Below are positions 46,701 to 55,465 of a stretch of DNA of 64,000 nt, one piece after another. The notes beneath the pieces were generated by a model. It had not been told where the DNA came from. It saw only the letters and a list, made by a program, of their open reading frames with translations, and made no database searches. Source of the stretch: Gammaproteobacteria bacterium (GTDB taxonomy: Bacteria > Pseudomonadota > Gammaproteobacteria > Pseudomonadales > Halieaceae); assembly GCA_024742415.1 (NCBI GenBank), contig JANSYN010000001.1:372001-436000 (forward strand). Reading direction: 5' to 3'. A program made the position numbers and the translations under genes. The stretch's first letter is position 1; the number at the start of each line of letters is the position of its first letter.

Positions 46701-47803
46701 TGCTCGATGTCGGGCAGTACGCCCTGTTTTGCCAGCATCTTGTTGAAGGGAGCGTAAAAGTGACGTAACTGCACCACGAAACGCTCGGAAAAAAAGTCGT
46801 AGATGGGCGATTGCAGATCGCGGTGAATCTCTGCGCCTACCAGACCATGCTGAAAGGCGCGATAGATCTGGCGCACGTGTATTGGGTTGCGCAGCGTGGT
46901 CGGGTCGACGTCAAGCAGCTCTGCCATGCGCAGGGTGAGCGCTTCCAGCGGCACTCGCTGGGCTTCTTCGCCCTGGCGAACCATGCGGTCGATGAGCAGG
47001 AAGTCTTCGAACTCCTGGAGGTCGACGAGACTGAGATCGTCGATATCATCGATGTCGTGCTTCCAAAGCTGGTCATCTTCCTGGTGAGGGGTGAGATCGA
47101 CAAAGTAGCTGTCGATTTTTTCCAGAAAGTGTCGCGTGATGTTGATATCGGCGTTGCGCAGCGCAACCGCTGCTTCATAGGCTGCGTTCTTGCCGCTGGT
47201 GGCAGAACCCAGTTTGGCTGATTCTTCCAGCAAGTGCCCCGAGAGGTCCTGCAGGAAAGGGGCGATCGCCCGCGCCAACTGCTCAACGCTGTTCTTCTTC
47301 AGGTAGTCGAGTAGTTTCGCATATTCGGCGTTTGCCGCCGTGGCAACGCTGGCCGGTGATCGTTGGGATTTTCTGGGCGTTGGCGTCGCCTGTCGTGGCG
47401 CGCTGCCATTGGTGCCGCTGTCCCACAGGTCGGTGGCCTCAAAACGGGCAGGCGAGGGTGGGGCGGTGCCGCCAAGGCTTTTGGAAAAGCCATTGTCGAT
47501 AATCTCGCGATAGCGCCTGGCTTTGTCGGAATTGGGTGCAGCGAACTCGAAGTTGACGCAGTCGTTGTTGACGCCGATGATTTTTACCCGCGTATCCTGC
47601 AGCGACTGATCGAGATTGTGTTCAGGGGGAACGCACAGTGTGCCAAAACTGCCCATGGCAAGGCCAGCGGCAACGCTGGCCTCTGCGGTTTCCAGTTCAA
47701 CGGAACCATCCAGCAACAGCGACAGTGAACCCGACAGCGTGCGGTCAGTCTGCAAAACCAGGTTTGCCTGGAGTTTGTTCGAGCCGATTTCCACGTTGGG
47801 CAC
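43730..47803 (-). CDS. DUF1631 protein with degenerate GGDEF and intact EAL domains
   Basis: 1357 residues from a GTG start. Residues 1-110 form a short PilZ-like beta region. Residues about 160-895 are DUF1631, ending in WLTYRDKDGQKKRMQLAWIS and RDRYIFVNERG. A GGDEF domain follows (about 925-1085), whose signature reads KADEF near residue 1000, so cyclase activity is unlikely. The EAL domain (about 1105-1350) keeps the key residues: YELLLG, INLSGASV, CFEITETG, SIDDFGTG, YVKIDGSF and YLQGWGVG. It is therefore probably a c-di-GMP phosphodiesterase, or a c-di-GMP binding protein, in the cytoplasm. The target pathway is unknown. Confidence 0.88.
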   Translation of the reverse strand: MPNVEIGSNKLQANLVLQTDRTLSGSLSLLLDGSVELETAEASVAAGLAMGSFGTLCVPPEHNLDQSLQDTRVKIIGVNNDCVNFEFAAPNSDKARRYREIIDNGFSKSLGGTAPPSPARFEATDLWDSGTNGSAPRQATPTPRKSQRSPASVATAANAEYAKLLDYLKKNSVEQLARAIAPFLQDLSGHLLEESAKLGSATSGKNAAYEAAVALRNADINITRHFLEKIDSYFVDLTPHQEDDQLWKHDIDDIDDLSLVDLQEFEDFLLIDRMVRQGEEAQRVPLEALTLRMAELLDVDPTTLRNPIHVRQIYRAFQHGLVGAEIHRDLQSPIYDFFSERFVVQLRHFYAPFNKMLAKQGVLPDIEQEIAEKGSLLQRKEEFDRPTRPSPARGGTSPEPQSASTTTPTTAQNGTGSSELDDIHRQLGEQITGAMGRFTPVSLYKSVVDALNFKREAEGLLDPTQLKEGEILSGTWDGATVSSAEADKHRLADAQAIARALGALQRDDAARQAVTQSASLREYLAEHRQGLSDLRDSPGLTAESLNQLDMVDNLFDTIRSQLDVSNDLKPALGNLQIPMAKLALMDPRFFVDHGHTARMVVDRLSKLAASANFPNKALENRIGSIVDEIVADYETDSSVFTTALRKIDRLSEQQERALSRNIERVVKTQEGQERLSQARRAVARLIREALPDDNAPRALVDLIESGWRDMLVLTHVKQGPDSEGWAEQVRHFELLFRWLKEQQDQGLEDDQSVERSLEAESLLDLIGQQISAALPTNISHESVLEDLRDILSGTIEVETVQPGDALTREDPEPEAVRAKIDDLPRLRRWVKRVEQLEKDSWLTYRDKDGQKKRMQLAWISPSRDRYIFVNERGQKVADLSAIKLARQLSRGVQPPAPADALSVVDKSMYSTLEHVQKTLSFTRNHDSLTKLINRETFLDQMERALRHGQHRNAHHAVLYLNIDRFELVNEVYDRVSGDQVLLEFAKLLSQLHGKKSSSARIKADEFAILLLDRPIESAVEAAEKIRSDIEATSMDIDGENVSFTVSIGVSGIGEHTTSVEQVLEAARAAMQLAKQSGRNQVVRYQEDQNEAIKYKSDKNKKRQRLEEALATDRFVLRAQPIVQTAVSGRGSASLHYELLLGLKNKDGTLASPEDFINSAERYGFMTLVDRWVVREAFAWISELMDAQKVVPDLSINLSGASVTDDAFLDYLFEQISEFGVGTSKLCFEITETGTISNLIKAADFVRAFRNIGCKFSIDDFGTGLASHNYLRELPVDYVKIDGSFITGISENRNDYAMARSINDLAHFLGQQTIAESVENDAIVEKLVEIGVDYLQGWGVGKPKLLTEVTADLSTLEK

Positions 47804-47939
47804 TCGATAATGGCTGGTGAATCATAATGCAGCCCGCCGTGGGCTGCTGCAATCAAATCTCAGGGTGGCGCTTCGGAATTATACCCTGATGCCCTTGCGC
47901 GACAAGGCATTGGGCCAAGATAACCCGATCGCCGGCCCG

Positions 47940-48716
47940 CTAGTCCTTAACGTTTGCAGCGGCCAGGAAGGCAGGCTTCTCGCCGCCGCCGTGGACAGCG
48001 AAGCTGGTGCCACTGACATACGATGACAGCGGTGAGGCCAGAAACAGGCAGGCGTTGCCGATGTCCTCGGGTACGGCCATACGCCCCAGCGGGATGGTCG
48101 CACCGACTGCCGCGATGCCCGCATCGTCGCCATAGTGCAGGTGGGCCTGCTCGGTGACGGTCAGGCCCACCACCAGGGCATTGACGCGCACCCTGGGGCC
48201 CCACTCGACGGCGAGGGAAGTGCCCAGATTCACCAGCCCGGCCTTCGCCGCGCCATAGGCCGCAGTGCCTGGAGATGGGCGAATCGTGCTGACGCTGGCG
48301 ATGTTGATAATGCTGCCGCCACTGTCCTGTTTTTGCATCACGCGATTGGCGACCTGTGCAAAGTTCAGCGGCGCGATGAGGTTGAGCTTTATGATGGACT
48401 CGGAAAACCGTGGTGATGCCGTTGCCGCCTCCGCGTAGGGTGCACCGCCAGCGTTATTGACCAGCACATCAAGGCGACCAAATTTTTCCATGGTGGCGTC
48501 TACACAGGCCTCCACCTGCTCGTAATCGCGTACATCACAGGTGACGAAGTGAGCGCTGCGTCCATTGGCCTGTGGCAGGGCGTCGGGCGCGTTGCGCCCG
48601 CAGATAACGACATCGGCGCCGGCAGCCAGAAAACACTCGGTGATGCCTTTGCCGACCCCCTTGCCGCCGCCAGTGACCAGTGCGACTTTGCCGGTAAAGT
48701 CCAGCGCGTTGTCCAT
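47940..48716 (-). CDS. Short-chain dehydrogenase/reductase
   Basis: 258 residues. It has TGGGKGVGKGI for the nucleotide, LVNNAGG, and the catalytic pair in YGAAKAGLVNL with the serine in INIASVSTI. The C-terminus SYVSGTSFAVHGGGEKPAFL is typical of FabG-like classical SDRs. GGAG precedes the ATG at 48716. It is divergent from the F420 operon across about 240 bases. A role with F420 or lipid metabolism cannot be shown from sequence. Confidence 0.88.
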   Translation of the reverse strand: MDNALDFTGKVALVTGGGKGVGKGITECFLAAGADVVICGRNAPDALPQANGRSAHFVTCDVRDYEQVEACVDATMEKFGRLDVLVNNAGGAPYAEAATASPRFSESIIKLNLIAPLNFAQVANRVMQKQDSGGSIINIASVSTIRPSPGTAAYGAAKAGLVNLGTSLAVEWGPRVRVNALVVGLTVTEQAHLHYGDDAGIAAVGATIPLGRMAVPEDIGNACLFLASPLSSYVSGTSFAVHGGGEKPAFLAAANVKD

Positions 48717-48953
48717 GTCCTTAACTCCTGCGTATGGTCCGGCCTGTGACCGGGTTGGCGACCCCGTGGCGGTGCATGCGCGCTTGAGATCAGCCAGTGT
48801 ATTCCCTAAGATGCGTGGGCTGCGGCTATCCTAACGCAATTGCGTCGGGCATCAACTTTACCCGGGTAGCAGACAGTCCCTTGGGGGGACAAACGACCCG
48901 CGGTTGCACATACTGTACTGGCACCGCGCATCACTTCATCAGGACATCAAATT

Positions 48954-49643
48954 ATGAGTAACGAAACATTGCCAGTGCTGGCCATTCTGGGCGGCACCGG
49001 AGACCTTGGAACGGGCCTTGCCCGGCGTTGGGCGCAGGCTGGCTATGAGGTCATCATAGGCTCCAGAACGCAGGAGAAGGCTGAGGCAGCGATAGCGGAT
49101 CTGCGCGAAGTGATGGCTGAGCGGGGCGTCGGCGAGGTCACTGTGCGGGCGATGGAAAATCTCGCGGCGGCAGAAGCGGCAGATATCGTCGCGATCACTG
49201 TTCCGTTTTCGCACCAGGCCAGTACCCTGGAGCTGGTAAAGCCCGCACTGCAGGGCAAGATTCTGATTGATGTAACAGTGCCGCTGGTGCCACCCAAGGT
49301 GGCGCGTGTGCAGCTTCCCGAGGGCGGCAGTGCCGGACAGATCGCGCAAGAACTACTCGGCGAAGACGTCGCCGTGGTCTCTGCTTTCCAGAACGTGGCC
49401 GCGGCGCACTTGCAGGAGGGCAAAGGTGTTGAATGTGACGTGCTGGTCTGTGGCAACAAGAAAGAAGCGCGCGCCGCGGTGATTACACTGGTCGAGGCCG
49501 CCGGCATGCGCGGCTTCCACGCGGGTATGATCAACAATGCAGCGGCGGCTGAGGCGCTGACCTCTGTACTGATCGTGATCAATAAGCAGTATGGATGCCA
49601 TGCAGGGATCAAGATCAGTGGTCTGGAACAGTCCGATCACTAG
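48954..49643 (+). CDS. npdG: F420-dependent NADP reductase (NADPH:F420 oxidoreductase)
   Basis: 229 residues. It begins with a dinucleotide-binding fold (LAILGGTGDLGTGLARRWAQ) and shows IIGSRTQEKAEAA, then VAITVPFSHQASTL, ILIDVTVPLVPP and the late GMINNAAAAEALTSVL; all are Fno/NpdG features. It moves hydride between NADPH and coenzyme F420. It is the first gene of the F420 cluster, 32 bases before cofE, which supports the call. AGGA precedes the ATG. Confidence 0.93.
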   Translation: MSNETLPVLAILGGTGDLGTGLARRWAQAGYEVIIGSRTQEKAEAAIADLREVMAERGVGEVTVRAMENLAAAEAADIVAITVPFSHQASTLELVKPALQGKILIDVTVPLVPPKVARVQLPEGGSAGQIAQELLGEDVAVVSAFQNVAAAHLQEGKGVECDVLVCGNKKEARAAVITLVEAAGMRGFHAGMINNAAAAEALTSVLIVINKQYGCHAGIKISGLEQSDH

Positions 49644-49675
49644 AACCCTGAACGCCTTTCATTGCAGCTAGGCCA

Positions 49676-50440
49676 ATGGAACGCCTGGAGCTGATCGCAC
49701 TGCAGCAGTTTCCGCTGGTTGAGCCCGGCGATGATCTTGCTGCGCTGCTGGCGGAATCGCTACAGGCCAACGGCCTGGCCTTGCGCAACGGCGATGTGCT
49801 GGTCATCGCGCAGAAGGTGATCTCCAAAGCCGAGAATCGCTACGTGCTGCTGTGCGATGTGGACGTCAGTGAACAGGCCCGTGCGCTTGCCAGCGATGCG
49901 GGCAAGGATCCACGGCTGGCGCAGTTGATTCTTGATGAAAGCCGCGAGGTGCTGCGCGTGCGGCCCGGTGTCGTGATTGTTGAACACCGCAACGGCTACG
50001 TCCATGCCAACGCGGGTATTGACCGTTCCAACATCCAGTCCGATCCAGACAACCCGCGCGTCCTGCTGCTACCGGAGGACGCGGATCGGTCCGCGCGGAC
50101 ACTGCGTGAGCGCCTGCACACCCTGACCGGCTGCGCGCCGCAGATCATTGTCAACGACAGTTTTGGGCGCGCCTGGCGCAACGGCACGGTCGGTGTTGCT
50201 ATTGGCACCGCGGGATTGCAACCCCTGCGCAACCAGATCGGCGAGCGCGACCTGTTCGGCAATGTGTTGGAGGTGACCGAGCCAGCGGTGGCGGATGAAC
50301 TGGCCGCGGCCGCCTCGCTCGTTATGGGGCAGTCGGATGAAGGCTGCCCGGTGGTGCTTGCGCGCGGCCTGCGTATCGCCGCTTCCGACAATGGCTTTGG
50401 TGCACTGCTGCGCGATCGCCAGTTGGATATGTTCCGCTGA
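49676..50440 (+). CDS. cofE: Coenzyme F420-0:L-glutamate ligase
   Basis: 254 residues covering the CofE domain only: NGDVLVIAQKVISKAENRYV, then VIVEHRNGYVHANAGIDRSN, DSFGRAWRNGTVGVAIGTAG, and the late DELAAAASLVMGQ. It adds one or more glutamates to F420-0 using GTP. The nitroreductase-like domain that follows it in mycobacterial FbiB is missing. Its stop overlaps the cofD start (TGATG). Confidence 0.94.
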   Translation: MERLELIALQQFPLVEPGDDLAALLAESLQANGLALRNGDVLVIAQKVISKAENRYVLLCDVDVSEQARALASDAGKDPRLAQLILDESREVLRVRPGVVIVEHRNGYVHANAGIDRSNIQSDPDNPRVLLLPEDADRSARTLRERLHTLTGCAPQIIVNDSFGRAWRNGTVGVAIGTAGLQPLRNQIGERDLFGNVLEVTEPAVADELAAAASLVMGQSDEGCPVVLARGLRIAASDNGFGALLRDRQLDMFR

Positions 50441-51429
50441 TGGCGCAGTCGCAATCATCGGCGCAACGACGTCCACAGACAAAGGTGCTGGCATTGTCTG
50501 GCGGTGTGGGTGGGGCGAAACTGGCCCTGGGCCTGGCGCGCACTCTGCCGGCGGACGACCTCCACGTGCTGGTCAATACCGCGGACGACTTTCAGCATCT
50601 TGGGCTGCACATCAGCCCCGACATCGACACCTTGCTCTACACGCTGTCGGACCAGGCCAATGCCATGCAGGGCTGGGGCCTGGCCGGCGAGACCTTTCAC
50701 GCGCTGGACGCCCTGGGCCGCCTCGGCGGTGACACCTGGTTCAGATTGGGCGACAAGGATCTGGCCACGCATTTATTACGCAGCAGCGCTCTGGCGCAAG
50801 GGCTTACGTTGTCGGAGGTGACCCGGACCCTCGTGCAGCGCATGGGTATTCAAAGTCACGTTCACCCCATGAGCGATGATGCAGTGCGTACTATTGTCCA
50901 TACTGGTACCGGCGCGCTGCCTTTCCAGCATTATTTTGTGCGCGAGCAGTGTGGGCCCGCTGTTGCAGGTTTCGAGTTCGAGGGTATTAAGCGTGCACGT
51001 CCGAATGCCGAGGTGCTGGGTTTACTGGCGGCGCCTGGCGTAGCCTGTATCGTGATTTGCCCCTCGAATCCGTACGTCAGTATTGACCCAATACTGCAAG
51101 TACCCGGGCTGTGGCACGCCTTGCGTGACTGCGCTGCACCAGTGTTGCTGGTATCACCGATCGTCGCCGGTATGGCGATCAAGGGGCCGGCGGCCAAGAT
51201 GATGGCAGAACTCGGTGTGCCGGTTACTGCCGCTGCGGTTGCCGAGCATTACTGTAGCCGCTATCCGGGCCTGGTAGACTATTTCTTAATTGATGAAACT
51301 GACGGTAAACTGGCGGCTGACATCGCGAGGCTGCCACTGGAAGTTGCTGTGACATCAACGGTAATGAAAACCCTGCAGGACAAGCAGGCGCTGGCGCAGT
51401 TCGTGTTGAAACTGGCGCAGGAGCGATAA
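50440..51429 (+). CDS. cofD: 2-phospho-L-lactate transferase (F420 biosynthesis)
   Basis: 329 residues. The N-terminal [17 protein letters not shown] is the CofD signature. It is followed by [20 protein letters not shown] and [18 protein letters not shown], and then [13 protein letters not shown]. It transfers the phospholactyl-type group from the GDP-activated intermediate onto the deazaflavin Fo. It overlaps both cofE and cofC by one base. Confidence 0.95.
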   Translation: MAQSQSSAQRRPQTKVLALSGGVGGAKLALGLARTLPADDLHVLVNTADDFQHLGLHISPDIDTLLYTLSDQANAMQGWGLAGETFHALDALGRLGGDTWFRLGDKDLATHLLRSSALAQGLTLSEVTRTLVQRMGIQSHVHPMSDDAVRTIVHTGTGALPFQHYFVREQCGPAVAGFEFEGIKRARPNAEVLGLLAAPGVACIVICPSNPYVSIDPILQVPGLWHALRDCAAPVLLVSPIVAGMAIKGPAAKMMAELGVPVTAAAVAEHYCSRYPGLVDYFLIDETDGKLAADIARLPLEVAVTSTVMKTLQDKQALAQFVLKLAQER

Positions 51430-52241
51430 TGGTTACAGCGCTGGTACCGTTGAAAGATCTGGTCATGGCCAAGTCACGCCTGTCAGGTGTGATGACGCCC
51501 TCTGAACGGCGCGCGCTCGCCCAGGCGATGGCGCAGGATGTGCTGGCCGTGCTGGCGGCGCATCCGCGTATTGATAGCACCGTGCTCGTGTCGGACGATC
51601 CGGCAGCAGGTCTGCTCACCGAACACTATCGCATGGTGGCTTGGTCAGAAGCATCGCTGGGTGTGCACGGGTTGAACCGCGTATTGCAGGCTGCCTGTGG
51701 GCGCCTTACCGCGTCGGGGGCGGGCGCGGGTACGGTGCTGGTATTGCATGCGGATCTGCCACTGCTGGAGGCTGCCGATATCGAGCGCGTACTGGATGAA
51801 CAAGGCCGCACCGGCGGTCTGGTGATCGCCACCGACCATGAAGGTGTCGGCACCAATTTGCTGGCGTTCGGTGAGCGCTACACACCACATTTCCGTTTTG
51901 GCATAAACAGTCGTCAGTTGCACGAACAGGACGCCCTGCGTCAGCAGATACCTGTATCGGTGCTCACCTCGGCGGGATTGTCCGGCGATGTGGACGAAGT
52001 TCGGGATTTGCAGGCCTATCTGCAACAGGCTGGTGCCGGCTCTGGCAGTAAAACGGCAAGTTTCTTGCGCAGTGCGCCGATCGCGGGCCGGCTGGCGCTG
52101 ACCCTGGCGCAGTTGGCAGCCCCCGCTGACGCTGCGGCGGGTCAGACGCACCTTGCAGGTGGTGGCAGCCGCAGTGTCGCTGAGACCACCGTGGGCACTG
52201 TCAAACTCGATAACCCTTCAGAATCAGGAAGCTATAGTTGA
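51429..52241 (+). CDS. cofC: 2-phospho-L-lactate (or 3-phosphoglycerate) guanylyltransferase
   Basis: 270 residues. The first 200 match CofC/FbiD: VPLKDLVMAKSRLSGVM, VLVSDDPAAGLL, LVLHADLPLLEAADIERVL and ATDHEGVGTNLLAF. It activates a phospho-acid with GTP for CofD. Which acid it uses (2-phospholactate, phosphoenolpyruvate or 3-phosphoglycerate) is not readable from motifs alone. The last 65-70 residues (GAGSGSKTASFL onward) are a low-complexity Ala/Gly/Ser extension beyond the usual family end. The stop overlaps the fbiC start region. Confidence 0.92.
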   Translation: MVTALVPLKDLVMAKSRLSGVMTPSERRALAQAMAQDVLAVLAAHPRIDSTVLVSDDPAAGLLTEHYRMVAWSEASLGVHGLNRVLQAACGRLTASGAGAGTVLVLHADLPLLEAADIERVLDEQGRTGGLVIATDHEGVGTNLLAFGERYTPHFRFGINSRQLHEQDALRQQIPVSVLTSAGLSGDVDEVRDLQAYLQQAGAGSGSKTASFLRSAPIAGRLALTLAQLAAPADAAAGQTHLAGGGSRSVAETTVGTVKLDNPSESGSYS

Positions 52242-54769
52242 TGCGCGATTGGACGACATTTGCAGCCCGGCTGCGTGCCGGAGAACTGCCCGGCGAAGCG
52301 GAGTCCCTGGCGCTGGCGGATAACCGCGATACCGCGCAACTGGCAGCATTGGCCTGCGAGCTGCGTGACCAGCAGCACGGCGATCTGGTGACGTATTCCC
52401 GCAAAGTGTTTATACCCCTGACGCACCTGTGCAGGGACGTCTGCCACTACTGCACATTTGCGCAAACGCCGAAAAAAATCGAACAACCTTATATGCCGGT
52501 CGACGCCGTGCTGGAACTGTGTCGTCAGGGTGCGGCGCAGGGCTGCCAGGAAGCCCTGTTCACACTGGGGGAGCGTCCTGAGCTGCGCTACCGCACCGCC
52601 CGCGATGCACTGAGTGACCTGGGCTATGACTCTACGCTGCACTATGTTGCCGCGGTGGCTGAGCGTGTACTGAATGAAACGGGCCTGCTGCCGCATATAA
52701 ATGCTGGCTGTATGGATGCCGCTGAGATGGCAATGCTTCGGCCGGTCAGTGCATCCATGGGTATTATGCTGGAGTCGGCGTCTACCAGACTCTGCGCAAA
52801 GGGCATGCCGCACTACGGTTCACCGGATAAGGACCCGCAACGACGCCTGCAGACGCTTGACCTGGCCGGTGAACTGGCAGTGCCATTTACCTCAGGCATT
52901 CTTATTGGCATTGGCGAGACACGGCGCGAGCGCGTGGAATCGCTGCTGGCACTGCGGCGCAGCCATCTGCGCTATGGGCACCTGCAGGAAGTGATCGTGC
53001 AGAACTTTCGAGCCAAGCCCAATACCCTGATGTCCAATGCACCAGAACCGGATTTGAACGAACTGCTGTGGACGATTGCAGTGGCGCGGCTGGTATTTGG
53101 CGCACACATGAACATACAGGCGCCGCCGAATCTCAGCCCCGGCGTGTTGCCGCAGCTGGTTGCCGCCGGTATCAATGATTGGGGGGGCGTGTCGCCCCTG
53201 ACGCCCGACCATGTCAATCCCGAGGCGCCATGGCCTCACCTGCAGCGCCTTGCAAACGAGACTGCTATTGCAGGTAAGTTTCTTGAACAACGCCTGACGG
53301 TCTATCCCGCCTATGCGGTTCAGGGCTCGCGCTGGCTGGACCCCCGCGTGTTGCCCGCGGTAATGCAGCAGGCTGACGCAGCGGGCTTTGCGCGACGCGA
53401 TGATTGGGTGCCGGGCGAGGAGCGGCCAGTTCCTGCGCTGGAATCCGAACTGTTAAACTCGGCAGGCAGCGCGGTACCCTCGGCTGCGGTGGCAGAGGTC
53501 ATTGAGCGCTGTCGGCAGTCGCAGGGGCTGGGAGTGTCAGATATCGAACGGCTGTTGAATGCGCGCGGCCCCGATTTTGCCGCTGTGGTTGCGGCCGCTG
53601 ATGAATTGCGTCAGCAAGCCTGCGGTGACCAGGTCTCCTATGTGGTCAACCGCAACATCAACTATACCAATGTGTGTTATTTCAAATGCCAGTTTTGCGC
53701 GTTCTCCAAGGGCAAACACAGTGAAAACCTGCGCGGCGATCCCTATGACATCAGCGGTGAGGAAATCGCCCGGCGCTGCAAGGAGGCCTGGGCGCGCGGT
53801 GCCACCGAGGTGTGCATGCAGGGGGGTATTCATCCGGACTACAGCGGCGAGACTTATCTGGATATCCTGCGTACGGTGCGCAGCGCCGTTCCAGACATGC
53901 ACATTCACGCTTTTTCACCGCTGGAGGTTATGCAGGGCGCCGAAACTCTGGGCATAGGGGTAACCGAGTTTCTGCAGCGTCTCAAGGCTGCGGGGTTGAA
54001 TACCCTGCCGGGTACGGCGGCAGAAATCCTGCACGATGATGTCCGTCAGGTGCTTTGTCCGGACAAACTCAACACGCAGCAGTGGCTTGCGGTGGTGGAA
54101 GCGGCCCATAACGTGGGCTTCAAAACGACGGCGACCATTATGTTCGGTCATGTGGATCAGCCGGCGCACTGGGCCGCGCACCTGCTGGCCATCCGTGATT
54201 TACAGGCCCGTACCGGCGGCTTTACCGAATTCGTCCCCTTGCCGTTTGTGCACATGGAAGCCCCTATGTTCCTGCGCGGCAGGGCGCGTCGTGGTCCGAC
54301 ATTTCGCGAGGCGGTGCTGATGCATGCTGTAGCTCGCCTGGTATTGCATGGCTTTATCCACAATATCCAGGGGTCCTGGGTGAAGATGGGGCGCGAGGGC
54401 GTTGCGGTTTGCCTCAATGCCGGGGTCAATGACCTGGGCGGATCGCTAATGAATGAAAGCATCACGCGGGCGGCGGGCTCCGACCATGGCCAGGAGTGGT
54501 CGCCCGTTGCCATGGAGGCTGGAATCCAGGCGCTGCAACGCACACCACGTATGCGCACCACACTCTACGGCGATGTGCCGCAGGAGCGCTATCTGGCAGC
54601 GCGCACCGCGGCGCCGCTGATTGCCGTCAGTAATGCGCCCGCCGGCAAACGGCAGCGTTCCAAGCAGCTCCTGCATGCAGTCGCAACCAGCGCAGTGCCT
54701 GCTGTCTCCAGGGCGCTGCCTGAGCGCGACCTGTATGAGAGTGTCGTCCTCACGGCGTCCTGCAACTGA
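52241..54769 (+). CDS. fbiC: Bifunctional Fo synthase, fused CofG-CofH
   Basis: 842 residues. The N-terminal CofG half has a radical-SAM cluster motif CRDVCHYC (Cys64, 68, 71) and the C-terminal CofH half has CYFKCQFC (Cys479, 483, 486). Other blocks are YMPVDAVLELCRQGAAQGC, LGERPELRYR, and in the second half VCMQGGIHPDYSGETYLDIL and TLPGTAAEILHDDVRQ. The fused enzyme joins tyrosine and a flavin precursor to form the deazaflavin Fo. The ATG at 52241 directly follows TTG; both overlap the cofC stop. Fused forms are typical of Actinobacteria. Confidence 0.96.
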   Translation: MRDWTTFAARLRAGELPGEAESLALADNRDTAQLAALACELRDQQHGDLVTYSRKVFIPLTHLCRDVCHYCTFAQTPKKIEQPYMPVDAVLELCRQGAAQGCQEALFTLGERPELRYRTARDALSDLGYDSTLHYVAAVAERVLNETGLLPHINAGCMDAAEMAMLRPVSASMGIMLESASTRLCAKGMPHYGSPDKDPQRRLQTLDLAGELAVPFTSGILIGIGETRRERVESLLALRRSHLRYGHLQEVIVQNFRAKPNTLMSNAPEPDLNELLWTIAVARLVFGAHMNIQAPPNLSPGVLPQLVAAGINDWGGVSPLTPDHVNPEAPWPHLQRLANETAIAGKFLEQRLTVYPAYAVQGSRWLDPRVLPAVMQQADAAGFARRDDWVPGEERPVPALESELLNSAGSAVPSAAVAEVIERCRQSQGLGVSDIERLLNARGPDFAAVVAAADELRQQACGDQVSYVVNRNINYTNVCYFKCQFCAFSKGKHSENLRGDPYDISGEEIARRCKEAWARGATEVCMQGGIHPDYSGETYLDILRTVRSAVPDMHIHAFSPLEVMQGAETLGIGVTEFLQRLKAAGLNTLPGTAAEILHDDVRQVLCPDKLNTQQWLAVVEAAHNVGFKTTATIMFGHVDQPAHWAAHLLAIRDLQARTGGFTEFVPLPFVHMEAPMFLRGRARRGPTFREAVLMHAVARLVLHGFIHNIQGSWVKMGREGVAVCLNAGVNDLGGSLMNESITRAAGSDHGQEWSPVAMEAGIQALQRTPRMRTTLYGDVPQERYLAARTAAPLIAVSNAPAGKRQRSKQLLHAVATSAVPAVSRALPERDLYESVVLTASCN

Positions 54770-54772
54770 CTC

Positions 54773-55465
54773 GTGGGCGACAGCATCCCGCGCAACATTC
54801 GCCTGCACGCCAGCTGGCTGGAGTATCTTGCCGTTGAGTTTGAGCAGCCTTACATGCAGGCGCTGCGCGACTTCCTGCGCGCAGAAAAGCGCGCTGGCAA
54901 ACAGATATTTCCGCCGGGCGATGAACTCTTCGCCGCGCTCAACGGCACACCGCTTGATCAGGTGAAGGTGGTCATCCTTGGCCAGGACCCCTATCACGGT
55001 GATGGCCAGGCACACGGGCTGTGCTTCTCCGTTCGACCGGGTGTGCCCATTCCTCCATCATTGCAAAACATCTTCAAGGAATTGCACCAGGAACTGGGCC
55101 TGCCGCTACCTGGCCACGGGTCGCTGACGGCCTGGGCCGGGCAGGGCGTACTGTTGCTCAACAGCGTGCTGTCGGTTGAACGCGGGCGCGCAGCTTCCCA
55201 TCAGGGCAAGGGCTGGGAGACGTTTACGGACCGGGTGATCAGCGTCATCAACGACGCTTGTCAGCACGTGGTGTTCATGCTGTGGGGTAACTCTGCGCAG
55301 CGCAAGGGTGCCTTTATTGATGGCTCGCGTCATTGTGTCCTGAAAGCGCCGCATCCTTCGCCGCTGAGTGCGCATCGCGGTTTCTTCGGATGCGGGCACT
55401 TCGCTGCCGCAAATGCCTATCTGGCCGCCCACGGGCGAGCACCCGTCGACTGGCAAATTACCTAG
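54773..55465 (+). CDS. ung: Uracil-DNA glycosylase (family 1)
   Basis: 230 residues starting at a GTG three bases after fbiC. The catalytic water-activating motif is [18 protein letters not shown], and the second motif [14 protein letters not shown] carries the catalytic histidine. The uracil-binding Asn is in [10 protein letters not shown]. It removes uracil from DNA. Its end overlaps ygfZ by four bases on the opposite strand. The tight join to fbiC suggests co-transcription by position, not by function. Confidence 0.97.
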   Translation: MGDSIPRNIRLHASWLEYLAVEFEQPYMQALRDFLRAEKRAGKQIFPPGDELFAALNGTPLDQVKVVILGQDPYHGDGQAHGLCFSVRPGVPIPPSLQNIFKELHQELGLPLPGHGSLTAWAGQGVLLLNSVLSVERGRAASHQGKGWETFTDRVISVINDACQHVVFMLWGNSAQRKGAFIDGSRHCVLKAPHPSPLSAHRGFFGCGHFAAANAYLAAHGRAPVDWQIT

